Assembly: GCF_042180575.1 (NCBI RefSeq)
Contig: NZ_CP170094.1
Coordinates: 4,774,001 to 4,838,000 of the forward strand
Length of the DNA stretch: 64,000 bases
Reading direction: 5' to 3'
From: Bernardetia sp042180575
Lineage (GTDB): Bacteria; Bacteroidota; Bacteroidia; Cytophagales; Bernardetiaceae
Every line of letters begins with the position of its first letter. Positions within the stretch are counted from its first letter, which is position 1. The notes below the pieces were generated by a model. That model was not told the origin of the DNA and made no database searches. It was given only the letters and a program-made list of their open reading frames with translations. This document shows, one piece after another, positions 8,551 through 17,961 of the stretch. Both the position numbers and the translations under genes were made by a program.

Positions 8551-9381
8551 ATGAAACGCAAAGTAGAAGTCGTTGTTATTTCAGATGTGCATTTGGGAAC
8601 GTATGGTTCAAAAGCTCTTCCTCTTTTAGATTATTTGAATAGTATCGAACCCAAAATAGTCGTTTTGAATGGCGATATTATAGATGGCTGGCAATTTAGT
8701 AGAAAATATTTTCCTACTTCTCATGTAGAGGTGGTCAAAAAGATTTTGGATTGGGTAAGTAAAGGTGTTCAGCTTTATTATGTTACAGGAAACCATGATG
8801 AAATGATGCGAAAATTTGTCGGTTTTGGAGTTTCGAATGCTAAAATTGTAAATAAAGTTGTTTTATCTCTTGATGGAAAACTTGCTTGGATTTTTCATGG
8901 AGATGTGTTTGATGTTACGATGCGTCACTCAAAATGGATTGCCAAAATGGGTGCAGATGGGTATGGTTTTTTGATTCTGCTCAACAAAGCTGTAAATTCT
9001 GTACTCAAAAAAGTAGGAAAAGGTAAAATTTCACTTTCAAAACAAATCAAAAATAGTGTAAAATCAGCAGTTAAATCTAAAAATAATTTTGAAACGACGG
9101 CTGCCGAGATTGCTATCCAAAATGGTTATGACTATGTGATTTGTGGACACATTCATCAACCCATCATAAAAGATATAGAAATAGAAAATGATAAAGTTTG
9201 TTACCTTAATTCTGGTGATTGGGTAGAAAATATGACGGCTTTAGAATATAATGACAAAAAATGGACACTTTATGTTCATAAAATAGATGAGAATCTGACA
9301 GAAGAAGATATAAAAATGGTTTCCGAAAATCCATTGACCAATGAATATTTATTCGAACAGCTTTTGAAAGAATTTGAATAG
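8551..9381 (+). CDS. Calcineurin-like metallophosphoesterase (UDP-2,3-diacylglucosamine diphosphatase-like)
   Basis: All five metal-binding blocks of the family are present in the 276 residues: ISDVHLG (about 10), LNGDIIDGW (about 39), TGNHDE (about 76), HGDVFD (about 115) and CGHIHQP (about 200). The order and spacing match the LpxH-like enzymes that cleave UDP-2,3-diacylglucosamine during lipid A synthesis. Close Bacteroidota relatives are often annotated that way without proof. It is followed after 15 bp by a glycosyltransferase on the same strand, so the two are probably one operon acting on a glycolipid or nucleotide-sugar lipid. Confidence 0.8.
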   Translation: MKRKVEVVVISDVHLGTYGSKALPLLDYLNSIEPKIVVLNGDIIDGWQFSRKYFPTSHVEVVKKILDWVSKGVQLYYVTGNHDEMMRKFVGFGVSNAKIVNKVVLSLDGKLAWIFHGDVFDVTMRHSKWIAKMGADGYGFLILLNKAVNSVLKKVGKGKISLSKQIKNSVKSAVKSKNNFETTAAEIAIQNGYDYVICGHIHQPIIKDIEIENDKVCYLNSGDWVENMTALEYNDKKWTLYVHKIDENLTEEDIKMVSENPLTNEYLFEQLLKEFE

Positions 9382-9396
9382 AAAAAAAATAAAATT

Positions 9397-10470
9397 ATGA
9401 AAAATAATCACTCAAAACCTCGCTTACTTTATGCACTTCAAGCAACAGGAAACGGACATATTAGTCGTGCTTGCGAACTAATTCCGATTTTTCAAAAATA
9501 TGCTGATGTAGATGTTTTGATTAGTGGAACTTCTGCCGAACTAAAATTACCTTTTGATGTAGATTATAATTTTAAAGGACTGAGTTTTACTTTTGGGAAA
9601 AATGGAGGGATAGATTTTATAGATACATTTCGAAAAGTAAAATTTAAGCCATTTATCAAAGCCGTAACTTCTCTACCTGTTGAAAAATATGATATTATAA
9701 TTTCTGATTTTGAACCTGTTTCGGCTTGGGCGTGCAAACTTAAAGGAAAAAAATGTATCGGAATTAGTAATCAAGAAGCCATAAAATTGCCCAATATTCC
9801 CAAACCAAAACACAGCGACAAAATAGGCGATTTTGTAATCAAAAATTATGCACCGACTTCAGAAGGGTATGGTTTTCATTTTTTGCCATTAGCTAAAACT
9901 GTTTTTCCTCCTTTGGTGCGTTCTGAAATTCGTAATGCAGTAGTTGCAACGAAAGAACATTATACAATTTATCTACCTGCTTACGACCAAAAACAGCTTT
10001 TGAGGTTTTGTAAGCACTTTTTTTATATTGATTGGGAAATATTTTCAAAACATACAGATACAGAATACCGAGATGAAAACGCATATATTCGTCCTGTCAA
10101 TAAAGAAAGTTTTACAGAAAGTTTGAGGACGTGTAAAGGTTTTGTGTGTGGGGCAGGTTTTGAAGCACCAGCAGAAGCACTTTTTTTAGGTAAAAAACTA
10201 TTGATTATTCCAATGAAAAATCAATATGAACAGCATTATAACGCAGCAGGATTAGAAGCCGTTGGAGCAACTGTTTTGAAAAATATCAAATCAAAAAGGT
10301 ATGAAAAAGTAGAAAAATGGCTGAAAAAAGAAAGCCCAGCACCCATTCAATTTGAATATTCTGCTCATCGTCTTGTGCAAATGATTATTCAAAATTATTA
10401 TATTACTCAAAAAAGTTTTTCAAAGTTAGAATCTTTGTTTTTACCTAGTTTTGAGTTTGGAAAGTCGTAA
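9397..10470 (+). CDS. Glycosyltransferase, GT28/MGT-like
   Basis: The 357-residue cytoplasmic protein starts with a Rossmann segment containing ALQATGNGHISRACELIPIF, the glycine-rich acceptor loop of GT-B enzymes. The C-terminal half carries GFVCGAGFEAPAEALFLGKK and IPMKNQYEQHYNA, the nucleotide-sugar binding region of GT28/MurG-like transferases. It belongs to a group often annotated simply as glycosyltransferase family protein. It follows the phosphoesterase by 15 bp and is probably cotranslated with it. The acceptor is unknown; a membrane lipid is a plausible inference. Confidence 0.75.
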   Translation: MKNNHSKPRLLYALQATGNGHISRACELIPIFQKYADVDVLISGTSAELKLPFDVDYNFKGLSFTFGKNGGIDFIDTFRKVKFKPFIKAVTSLPVEKYDIIISDFEPVSAWACKLKGKKCIGISNQEAIKLPNIPKPKHSDKIGDFVIKNYAPTSEGYGFHFLPLAKTVFPPLVRSEIRNAVVATKEHYTIYLPAYDQKQLLRFCKHFFYIDWEIFSKHTDTEYRDENAYIRPVNKESFTESLRTCKGFVCGAGFEAPAEALFLGKKLLIIPMKNQYEQHYNAAGLEAVGATVLKNIKSKRYEKVEKWLKKESPAPIQFEYSAHRLVQMIIQNYYITQKSFSKLESLFLPSFEFGKS

Positions 10471-10483
10471 TATTGATTATTCT

Positions 10484-11179
10484 TTAAAGATTTTGAAATT
10501 TTTTTTCAAGGAAATTAATCGTTTCTTCTGCTGAATTGAAACAATATTCGCTACCATCTTTATTCATAGAAAGCCAAAATTTTTCTTTTGTGCAGTAAAA
10601 AGAACAATAATCATTGTCATTGCCTGCATCTTCCCCTAAAGACAAACACAATCTTCCTACACTTGTATAAGGAAAAAGGGATTTGAGTATTTTGGATTCT
10701 TTGTATATATCAAATAGCTTTAAGGTCGCTATAGTTTGTTCATTTGTGGGTTGATGATTTAGATGTTTACGAACTTGTTTTAGTTTATATTCATTTACTC
10801 CTTCTTTTCCCTGCAAATAATAGGGATAGACTTCTAGAAATTCTAAGACTGGAATTTTTAATTTCAATTCTTCTAATGAAACTTCCTCTAACAACCATTT
10901 TTGAAAAAGAATCTTTATTTCTTTGAGAGGAATATTATATTCTTCAGATAAAGGAACATCATAACGATAAGAAGCTATATGTATGTCGTTTTCTAATAAA
11001 AAAACATCTGTATTTATGAAAATAAGGCTTTCTCTATCTTTAAAGTGATTTTTATGTTCGTTTATATAAAGCTGAAAGTTTCGTTTTTTACATTTTATAT
11101 TAAATTCTTGCCTACCTTCTTCTATATATTCATCTACAATTCTACATTTTTCAAGATTAAACCAATTTTTATCTATCAT
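10484..11179 (-). CDS. Hypothetical protein
   Basis: This 231-residue soluble protein has no signal peptide or membrane helix. Its N-terminal half is beta-rich with many charged residues, and the middle is helical (KLKIPVLEFLEVYPYYLQGK). The C-terminus has a cysteine/tyrosine-rich stretch (NDNDYCSFYCTKEKFWLSMN). I recognise no family or motif. It converges with the glycosyltransferase gene (13 bp between stop codons) and is not clearly part of an operon. Confidence 0.55.
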   Translation of the reverse strand: MIDKNWFNLEKCRIVDEYIEEGRQEFNIKCKKRNFQLYINEHKNHFKDRESLIFINTDVFLLENDIHIASYRYDVPLSEEYNIPLKEIKILFQKWLLEEVSLEELKLKIPVLEFLEVYPYYLQGKEGVNEYKLKQVRKHLNHQPTNEQTIATLKLFDIYKESKILKSLFPYTSVGRLCLSLGEDAGNDNDYCSFYCTKEKFWLSMNKDGSEYCFNSAEETINFLEKKFQNL

Positions 11180-11257
11180 TTTTTATAAATTTATAGTTAA
11201 ATAAAACGGCTCACTAAAAAGCAAGCCGTATCGTAATTCGTAACCCGTAATTGAAAA

Positions 11258-12331
11258 TTAAGCATCCATATCCACTTTCACATCATCCGTAAGTGGATGC
11301 GCTTGACAAGTCAGAATATAACCTTCTGTAATTTCGGCTTCACTAAGAGCTTCATTCGAATCCATCGTTACTTTTCCAGACAAACAAAGACCACGACAGG
11401 CTGTACAAAGTCCACTCTGACACGAATACGGCATATCAATTTCATCATCTAAAGCAGCTTCTAAAATTGTCTTTTTGGCATCAACAGCTACTTCTGATTC
11501 TTCTCCATTCAAAATAACTTTGACTGTTTTTCTGCCATCAGGAACAATTTCTCCATTTTCATCATCAGTATTAACAGGAGCAAAAAAGTTTTCTTTATGA
11601 ACAGTATCACTTGGTACATTCAATCCTGATAAAGTTTCTTGTATTGTATCCATCATGCCTTCAGGACCACAGAGGTAGAAAATTCGGTCTTTAATATTTG
11701 GGAGTTTTTCTAAAGTTGTTTGGATGAATTCTTTTGTAATACGACCTTTAAAATGATTTTCTTGATTTGATAAATCGGTCTTTGGTTGTGTCAGAACATA
11801 AATCAAATTAAATCTATCTCCATGTTTTTCTTTTAGTTTATCTAATTGATTTTTGAAAATAACACTTTCTTCATCTCTACATGTATAAATCAAAGAAACA
11901 ACACTATTTTGCTCATAACTCAAAGCGACTTTTAGCATTGACATCAAAGGCGTAATTCCACTTCCTCCACCAAAAAGAACAATATGACGATTGTTATCTG
12001 GGTGTGTTCTTAACACAAAATTACCCATTGGTTCCATTATTTCTAGCTTCTCATTTGCTTTCAAAGTATCATTCAAGAGATTCGAAACTACTCCACCCTC
12101 TACTCGTTTTACAGTTACAGCAAGTGTGCTATCCAAGTGAGGCGCAGAACACAACGAGTAAGCACGACGGTATTTTTTACCAGTTGAATCTTTGACAATA
12201 AGTGTCAAAAACTGACCTGCATAATAAGGTATCTTTCTAAAAAGAGGTTGTTTGAGATGAATAGTAATAGTATCAGGAGTTTCTCTGACAATTTCTTTTA
12301 TTTTTAGTGTTTGATAGCGATTAGATGACAT
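11258..12331 (-). CDS. PaaE-like ferredoxin-NAD(P) reductase with C-terminal 2Fe-2S domain
   Basis: The 357-residue flavoprotein has three parts. The FAD domain contains RRAYSLCSAP near residue 55. The NAD(P) domain contains FGGGSGITPLMSML near residue 120. A plant-type ferredoxin domain from about 265 has cluster ligands in SCQSGLCTACRGLC plus a distal cysteine in LTCQAHP. This order matches the phenylacetyl-CoA epoxidase reductase PaaE and related electron donors. No paa oxygenase genes are nearby, so it may serve another oxygenase or desaturase. Length fits the family. Confidence 0.85.
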   Translation of the reverse strand: MSSNRYQTLKIKEIVRETPDTITIHLKQPLFRKIPYYAGQFLTLIVKDSTGKKYRRAYSLCSAPHLDSTLAVTVKRVEGGVVSNLLNDTLKANEKLEIMEPMGNFVLRTHPDNNRHIVLFGGGSGITPLMSMLKVALSYEQNSVVSLIYTCRDEESVIFKNQLDKLKEKHGDRFNLIYVLTQPKTDLSNQENHFKGRITKEFIQTTLEKLPNIKDRIFYLCGPEGMMDTIQETLSGLNVPSDTVHKENFFAPVNTDDENGEIVPDGRKTVKVILNGEESEVAVDAKKTILEAALDDEIDMPYSCQSGLCTACRGLCLSGKVTMDSNEALSEAEITEGYILTCQAHPLTDDVKVDMDA

Positions 12332-12471
12332 AAAAAAAATATAGTTATTTAGTTGGGTGTAAATTGTATATGAATTGGCAAAGTTTTTTAGAAAAAATAA
12401 ATGGATTAGTTACATTTTTTTCAAAATAGCTTGTTAGACTATGCAATAATTTCTTAAATTGAAGCAAAGTG

Positions 12472-12479
12472 CAAAGATA
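12472..12479 (-). promoter_or_regulatory. Candidate -7 box for the PaaE-like reductase
   Basis: On the minus strand this reads TATCTTTG followed by CACTTTGC, matching TAnnTTTG. It lies about 140 bp upstream of the reductase start. No convincing -33 TTG is seen, so support is weak. Confidence 0.3.
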
Positions 12480-12538
12480 GTCATTCAAATAAATTTAAGA
12501 TAGACTTAAAGGATAAAAAAAGTAAAAACAGATTTTAT

Positions 12539-15043
12539 ATGATAAATATTGAAGTTTTATCTCCTACCACTACTACAACATCTTCCAGTTTTTCTGTGCC
12601 TTCTCAAAATCAAGCAGAGGCTTTATTTTCTTTTCTCAAATCAGCAAATACTTGTATTTCTTTTGATGCCCTTTATGATTCTATTTTTGAGCATTTGAAT
12701 AAAGTTTTTGAAATAAATTTTAGCATTGTGATTGCCTCTAATCAGATTATTTATTCAAATAAATATTCAGAAGCAACATTTTTTTTGAGTGAAGAAGAAG
12801 TAAATAGGCTAGAAAAAAAGAGTAAACTACAAAAGCTCGTTTTTACTCAAAATGAAATAAATAGTCATTTTTTGTACATTCCAATTCAGAAGTCTAATCA
12901 ATTATTGAATATTTTTGTTTGCCTTTCTCAAAATAGTTATCAAACTCTAGATAATCAGACAATCAGTTTTTTGGATTGTTTTTATCAAATGATTTTGTCG
13001 GCTTTGGTACGATTAGACAAACAAGAAAATGATATAAAATTCAAAACTATCTTTGATTCTTTTCAAGATATTTATTTTCAAGCTACTCCAAATGGAATTA
13101 TAACGACTATTAGTCCATCTATAAAAGCTATTTTGGAATATGAACCAAAAGAGCTTATCAATAAAGAAATTCATTCTTTTCTTCTATCAAAAGAAAAATT
13201 AGAAAATCTTCTTTTTATATTGAAAGAACGCAAAAAAATCAAAAATTATGAGGTAACTGTTGTATCAAAACTAGGAACATCAAAAACATTGCTTTGTAAT
13301 TTTCAAGTGATAGAAGATAAGGCAACTAAAAATATAGTAGCAATAGAAGGTATTGCACGAGAAATAAACGAAAACAAAAAAATAAATCAAGAAGCACAAA
13401 AATCAAAACAGAATATAGAGCGAATTTTGGAGAGTAAAAAACAATTTTTAGCTGACATGGGACACGAAATTCGAACGCCCATGAATGGAATTATTGGAAT
13501 GATTGATTTGCTGCGTACCACAAAACTAGATGAAGAACAAAATCATTTTTTAAATACGATTGAATCTTCTTCAAATGATTTATTAGTTATTCTGAATAAT
13601 GTATTAGACTTATCTAAAATTGAAGCTAATAAAATGCTTTTAAAACCTGAAGCATTTGAGTTGAAACCTCTTTTAGAACAACTCTCATTACTCTTTACAA
13701 AGGAAATTAAGGCAAAGTCATTACAGTTTTCTATCAAGATTACAGATAAAACTCCTAGCAGAATTATTGCTGATAAAAGTCGTTTGTTACAAATTTTTAG
13801 TTATTTACTTTCGAATGCCATTAAATATAATGTTCAGCACGGAAAAATAGCTATTTCAGTAGATACAATAAAGGAAGAAGAAGGCAAACTGCTTTTGCAA
13901 GGCGAAGTAAAAGATACAGGAATTGGGATTTCAGAAGAAAATCAAGAGTTTTTATTTGATTCTTTTTCTAAGCTACAACATCATTATCAAAAAACAGTAA
14001 GTGGAACAGGACTGGGATTGACAATAGCCAAACAACTCGTAGAAATAATGGGAGGAACAATGCAGGTTTGGTCAAAAGAACAAGAAGGAAGTACATTTCA
14101 TTTTTCTTTTGAGGCTCTGAAAAGTACAGAAACGGATTTGATAAATAATTCTGAAACTCAAAGTGAAAGCCAAAGCAATAAAATAACTTCTGAGACAAAA
14201 TCAAAGTGGGAAAATTCATTTATAAATAATCCTCTAATTTTAGTTGTTGATGATAATACAACTAATCTAACGGTAGCTAAAAAAATACTAGAAAAATCTG
14301 GTTGTCAGATAATTACGGCAGTAAATGGAAAAGAAGCGATTCAAAAAATAAAAAATAATAATTTCGAACTCGTCTATATGGATATTCAGATGCCTGAAAT
14401 GGACGGCGTAACAGCTACTCGTTTTATAAAAAGGCTCAAAATATCTGTACCTCCTATTATTGCTTTGACAGCTTTTACAGTTGCAGATGAAAAAGAACGC
14501 TTTATTAGTGCAGGAATGGATGATTATCTTCCTAAGCCTGTAAAAGCAGAAACTCTTATTCAAAAAACAAAACAATGGATAGATGTTAAGTTTCACAATT
14601 TGAATGATAAAAACTCAAAGGAGAATACAGAAAGCGAGGGGCAAGAATCTGCAAATCAAGCGAGTTTAGCCAGTCAATCTTCACCAGAGTCTTTAAAATA
14701 TTTACCTATTGTAAATACACAAACAGCTCAACAGCTTCAAAAATGGGGAGGAAGAGAACTTGTCGATGAATCCTATGAGCTTTTCGAAACAGAAACAACA
14801 GGACTTTTGATTGAGGCAATTATGGCACATAATCAAAATGATAGACAGACTCTTAAACTTCATGTTCATACCATAAAAGGAAGTGCTGCTACTTTGGGAG
14901 TTGATAGAATGGCAACAATAGCCACTGAAATTGATGCGATGTTAAAAGATAATATTGACTCAGATGTAGCCGAACAAATGCAAGCCTTCGAACATTCTTT
15001 TGAAGAGTATAGATTGAATTATCGTATTATTTTGAATTTGTGA
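12539..15043 (+). CDS. Hybrid sensor histidine kinase (PAS-HisKA-HATPase-REC-HPt)
   Basis: The 834-residue protein has no membrane segment and so is likely a cytoplasmic sensor. An N-terminal region of about 165 residues resembles a GAF-type fold but lacks motifs I can name. A PAS domain lies at about 175-280 (FQDIYFQATPNGIITTISPS). The HisKA box FLADMGHEIRTPMNGIIG places the phospho-histidine near 310. HATPase motifs are VKDTGIGISEENQEF and SGTGLGLTIAKQL. A receiver follows with its aspartate in VYMDIQMPEMDG near 614. A terminal HPt domain has HVHTIKGSAATLG near 776. All phosphorelay residues are intact. No partner regulator is adjacent. Confidence 0.92.
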   Translation: MINIEVLSPTTTTTSSSFSVPSQNQAEALFSFLKSANTCISFDALYDSIFEHLNKVFEINFSIVIASNQIIYSNKYSEATFFLSEEEVNRLEKKSKLQKLVFTQNEINSHFLYIPIQKSNQLLNIFVCLSQNSYQTLDNQTISFLDCFYQMILSALVRLDKQENDIKFKTIFDSFQDIYFQATPNGIITTISPSIKAILEYEPKELINKEIHSFLLSKEKLENLLFILKERKKIKNYEVTVVSKLGTSKTLLCNFQVIEDKATKNIVAIEGIAREINENKKINQEAQKSKQNIERILESKKQFLADMGHEIRTPMNGIIGMIDLLRTTKLDEEQNHFLNTIESSSNDLLVILNNVLDLSKIEANKMLLKPEAFELKPLLEQLSLLFTKEIKAKSLQFSIKITDKTPSRIIADKSRLLQIFSYLLSNAIKYNVQHGKIAISVDTIKEEEGKLLLQGEVKDTGIGISEENQEFLFDSFSKLQHHYQKTVSGTGLGLTIAKQLVEIMGGTMQVWSKEQEGSTFHFSFEALKSTETDLINNSETQSESQSNKITSETKSKWENSFINNPLILVVDDNTTNLTVAKKILEKSGCQIITAVNGKEAIQKIKNNNFELVYMDIQMPEMDGVTATRFIKRLKISVPPIIALTAFTVADEKERFISAGMDDYLPKPVKAETLIQKTKQWIDVKFHNLNDKNSKENTESEGQESANQASLASQSSPESLKYLPIVNTQTAQQLQKWGGRELVDESYELFETETTGLLIEAIMAHNQNDRQTLKLHVHTIKGSAATLGVDRMATIATEIDAMLKDNIDSDVAEQMQAFEHSFEEYRLNYRIILNL

Positions 15044-15101
15044 TTTTGTTCAACGAATCTTAACTCTAGTAATACAAAAATATAGGGTACAGTACTAAAC
15101 T

Positions 15102-15815
15102 TTATTCTCCTAAGTTTGCAGTTTTAATGAGTTTTTCTTTATCCAAGATAATAATTTCTTTTCCTTTTAATTCTATAATTTTATCTGTATTGAGTTCGGA
15201 AAGGTAACGAATAGCACTTTCAGTAGCAGTTCCTACAAGATTTGCAATTTCTTCTCTGCTCAATCGAACATCAATAACTTGAGGTTTTTCCTTATCTTGG
15301 TAGCGATTATGTAAAAGTAAAAGTACTTCTGCAAGGCGTTCTCTCACTGATTTTTGCATCCAATTTGTAAGACGTTGTTCCATATCTTGGGTGTCTTTTG
15401 CCATTAATTGCATCATTTTACGAGGAAAATTTTTATTATCATCAATGAGTTCTGAAAAAGTAGAACTTGGCACAAAACACACCACAGCATCATCCAATGC
15501 CTCAGCAGAAACATTATAAGGCATCTGACTTAGTACAGAATTGTAGCCCAAAACTTCACCATCAGAAGCTATTTTGACAATCTGTTCTTTTCCATCAATT
15601 CCTAATTTTGTTAGTTTTACTTTTCCTTCATAAATACAATGTACGCCAATAGCACGAGAACCTTCATAAAATAGATTTTGACCTCGTTTGTAAAAATTAC
15701 AGCCTTTATTAGCTGACATATTAACTACTTCTGTTTCTGATAAATCACAAAATACAGAAGAAGCACGCTTAGGACAGGTTTCACATTTTGGGAATTCAAC
15801 TTTTTTCTTTCTCAT
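15102..15815 (-). CDS. Crp/Fnr-family transcriptional regulator with FNR-like cysteines
   Basis: The 237-residue protein has an N-terminal cysteine cluster, a cyclic-nucleotide-binding-type beta-roll and a C-terminal winged helix (LSREEIANLVGTATESAIRY, near residue 180). Cysteines at 11, 14 and 23 (CETCPKRASSVFC) plus Cys113 in AVVCFVP resemble in number and placement the 4Fe-4S ligands of E. coli FNR. Many Bacteroidota members share this N-terminus. It is the last gene of the leftward respiration block, just below the SafE-like gene, cbb3 assembly and hemA. That makes an oxygen- or redox-responsive role plausible but unproven. Confidence 0.88.
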   Translation of the reverse strand: MRKKKVEFPKCETCPKRASSVFCDLSETEVVNMSANKGCNFYKRGQNLFYEGSRAIGVHCIYEGKVKLTKLGIDGKEQIVKIASDGEVLGYNSVLSQMPYNVSAEALDDAVVCFVPSSTFSELIDDNKNFPRKMMQLMAKDTQDMEQRLTNWMQKSVRERLAEVLLLLHNRYQDKEKPQVIDVRLSREEIANLVGTATESAIRYLSELNTDKIIELKGKEIIILDKEKLIKTANLGE

Positions 15816-15889
15816 AGTGATATTACTTTCTCATTTATTGATTGGTTGTATTTTTTATAAAATTAAACAACAATCTAATCAAAATCAAG

Positions 15890-16561
15890 CTAATGACAAT
15901 TAACTATACCACTTTGCCAAGAAACAACTCCCATTCCAATAAACCAAATACCCATAAGAATAAAAGCATAGGGATAAATGATTTTTAATTTTTGAAAAAT
16001 GATGTTTTTTGTATTTATTTTTTGAGAGAAATATTTTGAAAAAAATAAGGAAGTAAGAAGTAAAGGAAGTGTTCCTAATCCAAAACCAGTCATAAAAATT
16101 CCACCTTCAAGACTTGTTCCTGCTGCAACTGCTCCCAAAAGTGCAAAATAAACCAAACCACAAGGCAAAAGACCATTTAAAAGTCCTGCAAAAAATAATT
16201 TGTAGGGTGTTTTATCAAATAAATAATCTCCCATCAAAGGTGTTATTTTTAAAGAAATCCATTTCAAAACAGAAATTTGATTGGTTATTTTATCCAAATT
16301 AAAGCTAAAGACACCAGACAAAATCAGCGTTCCACCCAACAAAAAAGCTGCATAACTTTGCCAGTTGGAAAAAAATAAAGCCTGTCCGACAAAACCAACT
16401 CCCATTCCTAAAATGGCATACATTAGAATTCTGCCTAACTGATAGAAAAAAAGTTTTTGAACAAAATTTTTGCCTTGCATAAACGCAAATGTGAGAGGAG
16501 CGCACATTCCCACACAATGCAAACTACCTGTAAGACCGAGAAGTAAAGCTGGAAAAAACAT
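15890..16561 (-). CDS. TauE/SafE-like membrane protein (cbb3-associated, possible copper handling)
   Basis: The 223-residue protein has about six membrane segments. It starts almost directly with GLTGSLHCVGMCAPLTFAFM, the Cys/His-containing first helix shared by this family and by DsbD-like transporters, which suggests metal or thiol chemistry. A second conserved helix is GLLNGLLPCGLVYFALLGAV. Family members are frequently next to cbb3 oxidase assembly genes, as here, and are suspected to help copper delivery. It lies between hemA and the Crp/Fnr regulator on the same strand. Sulfite export, implied by the common family name, is unlikely. Confidence 0.8.
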   Translation of the reverse strand: MFFPALLLGLTGSLHCVGMCAPLTFAFMQGKNFVQKLFFYQLGRILMYAILGMGVGFVGQALFFSNWQSYAAFLLGGTLILSGVFSFNLDKITNQISVLKWISLKITPLMGDYLFDKTPYKLFFAGLLNGLLPCGLVYFALLGAVAAGTSLEGGIFMTGFGLGTLPLLLTSLFFSKYFSQKINTKNIIFQKLKIIYPYAFILMGIWFIGMGVVSWQSGIVNCH

Positions 16562-16575
16562 GATTGTTTATGTAT

Positions 16576-16629
16576 GACAGACTTCCTAGTCTGTCGGAAA
16601 AAATATTTTTACACAGACTGGAAGTCTGT
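16576..16629. repeat. Pair of short hairpins in the hemA/SafE spacer
   Basis: GACAGACT-TCCT-AGTCTGTC at 16576-16595 is followed by ACAGACT-GGA-AGTCTGT at 16613-16629. The second has the same core as CGACT-GGA-AGTCG at 50861-50873. These look like members of a short palindromic repeat family rather than a terminator, since no T-run follows. Confidence 0.6.
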
Positions 16630-16635
16630 TATACT

Positions 16636-17886
16636 TTATGAAAATAATTGTTGAAGTGTATCTAAAAATGGTTTTGGATTATCCGAATTTGATGAATTAT
16701 TGAGTTGTGTTTTGAGATTAACGACAGGAATACGCATTGCTTTTTGTTCAAAATCAGTCAGCATTTGTATCATCAAATCTTTATTTTTGTCATCTAATTC
16801 AGAACTGTATTTATTCGAAATGTTATTTTTTAATTCTTCCAATGCCATTTTGAAAGGTTGTAGAACAGAAATATATTCATTTTCAATTTTCCATTGTTCG
16901 AAATCTTGTATTCCTTTTTCTAAAATCTCATGAACTAACGGCAAAGATGCCATTCGTTCTTCTCTAACAGCTTTTGTTTGTTCTTTTAGGTCATCAATAT
17001 TATAAATTTTGACAAAATTAGTGAGTTTGTTTTCAATACTTCTAGGCATCGATAAATCTATAAAACATTGATTAGGACGCATTTTTCGTGCGTCAATATT
17101 AGAAATATTGAAAAAATTGGGTTGAGAAACCGAACTAATTATAATATCAGCTTTTTGAACTTCTTGAAAAACATCTTCAAACTCTACAATTTCATAGGCA
17201 TTTTCGGTGGCAAGCATCGCTGATTTCCCAATAGTTCTATTTGTAATCTTGACATTTTTGATGCCCATTTTTCTCAAATTACGAACCGTATCTGAGCCTA
17301 TTTTTCCGACTCCAACTACTAATATTTCTAGTTCTTTATTTTGTTTTTGTGATAACTGACGAATCAAATCAGCCGTAGCAAAAGAAACTGATGCAGCTCC
17401 ACTTCTAAAGACTGTTTGAGTAGTAATTTTCTTACTTGTCTGCAAAACAAAACTTATTAGTTTATGAAAATATTTTCCGATTGTTCCTAGTTCGTCAGCA
17501 AGTTGATAGGCTTGTTTTATTTGATGCGTAATTTGCCAATCACCTACAATTTGAGAATCTACACCTACACTAATCTGAAAAAAACGTTTGACTACTTCTT
17601 CTGAATTGCTATTTGATTTGAAACCCATTTCTATCAATTTTTCACTAGAAATAGATTTTAATTGAGCAAATTTTTCCTTTATGATAGATAGAGAATCTTC
17701 TGTTCCATAACAATAAATTTCGGTACGGTTACAAGTAGAAAGTACAAAAACTTCTTTTATAGATTCTGAACTTTGTAGAGCAAGTAAAAGCGTTTCGGTT
17801 TCTCGTTCGGATAAAGAAAAACGCTCTCTAATTGGTACATTTGCCTCTCTGTGAGTAATATAAAAAGTGTGAAATGAGTTTTTCAT
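16636..17886 (-). CDS. hemA: Glutamyl-tRNA reductase
   Basis: The enzyme reduces glutamyl-tRNA to glutamate-1-semialdehyde, the first step of the C5 haem pathway. The N-terminal catalytic block contains VFVLSTCNRTEIYCYG with the active-site cysteine. The NADPH domain contains LVVGVGKIGSDTVRNL, and a dimerisation helix closes the protein. I chose the ATG at 17884-17886 (MKNSFHTFYITH) because the open frame upstream runs through the dispersed palindrome at 17905-17941. That gives 416 residues, the usual length. Its place within the cbb3 block suggests haem supply for the oxidase. Confidence 0.93.
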   Translation of the reverse strand: MKNSFHTFYITHREANVPIRERFSLSERETETLLLALQSSESIKEVFVLSTCNRTEIYCYGTEDSLSIIKEKFAQLKSISSEKLIEMGFKSNSNSEEVVKRFFQISVGVDSQIVGDWQITHQIKQAYQLADELGTIGKYFHKLISFVLQTSKKITTQTVFRSGAASVSFATADLIRQLSQKQNKELEILVVGVGKIGSDTVRNLRKMGIKNVKITNRTIGKSAMLATENAYEIVEFEDVFQEVQKADIIISSVSQPNFFNISNIDARKMRPNQCFIDLSMPRSIENKLTNFVKIYNIDDLKEQTKAVREERMASLPLVHEILEKGIQDFEQWKIENEYISVLQPFKMALEELKNNISNKYSSELDDKNKDLMIQMLTDFEQKAMRIPVVNLKTQLNNSSNSDNPKPFLDTLQQLFS

Positions 17887-17904
17887 AATTGTTTTGTATT
17901 TTAA

Positions 17905-17941
17905 GTTGTTGGTGTCGCTATGATAAAACACCGACAACGGC
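17905..17941. repeat. Dispersed palindrome GTTGTTGGTGT..., copy 3
   Basis: Arms GTTGTTGGTGT and ACACCGACAAC pair fully around the loop CGCTATGATAAA, followed by GGC. It sits between hemA and the fixH-like gene. The T/C change relative to copy 1 improves the pairing, consistent with selection on or recent origin from a hairpin. Confidence 0.8.
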
Positions 17942-17961
17942 AAAAGTCTGTTATACTTTTT

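Noticed and set aside
17887..17943. Longer hemA start
   Set aside because: The added codons run through the dispersed palindrome and precede the normal N-terminus.
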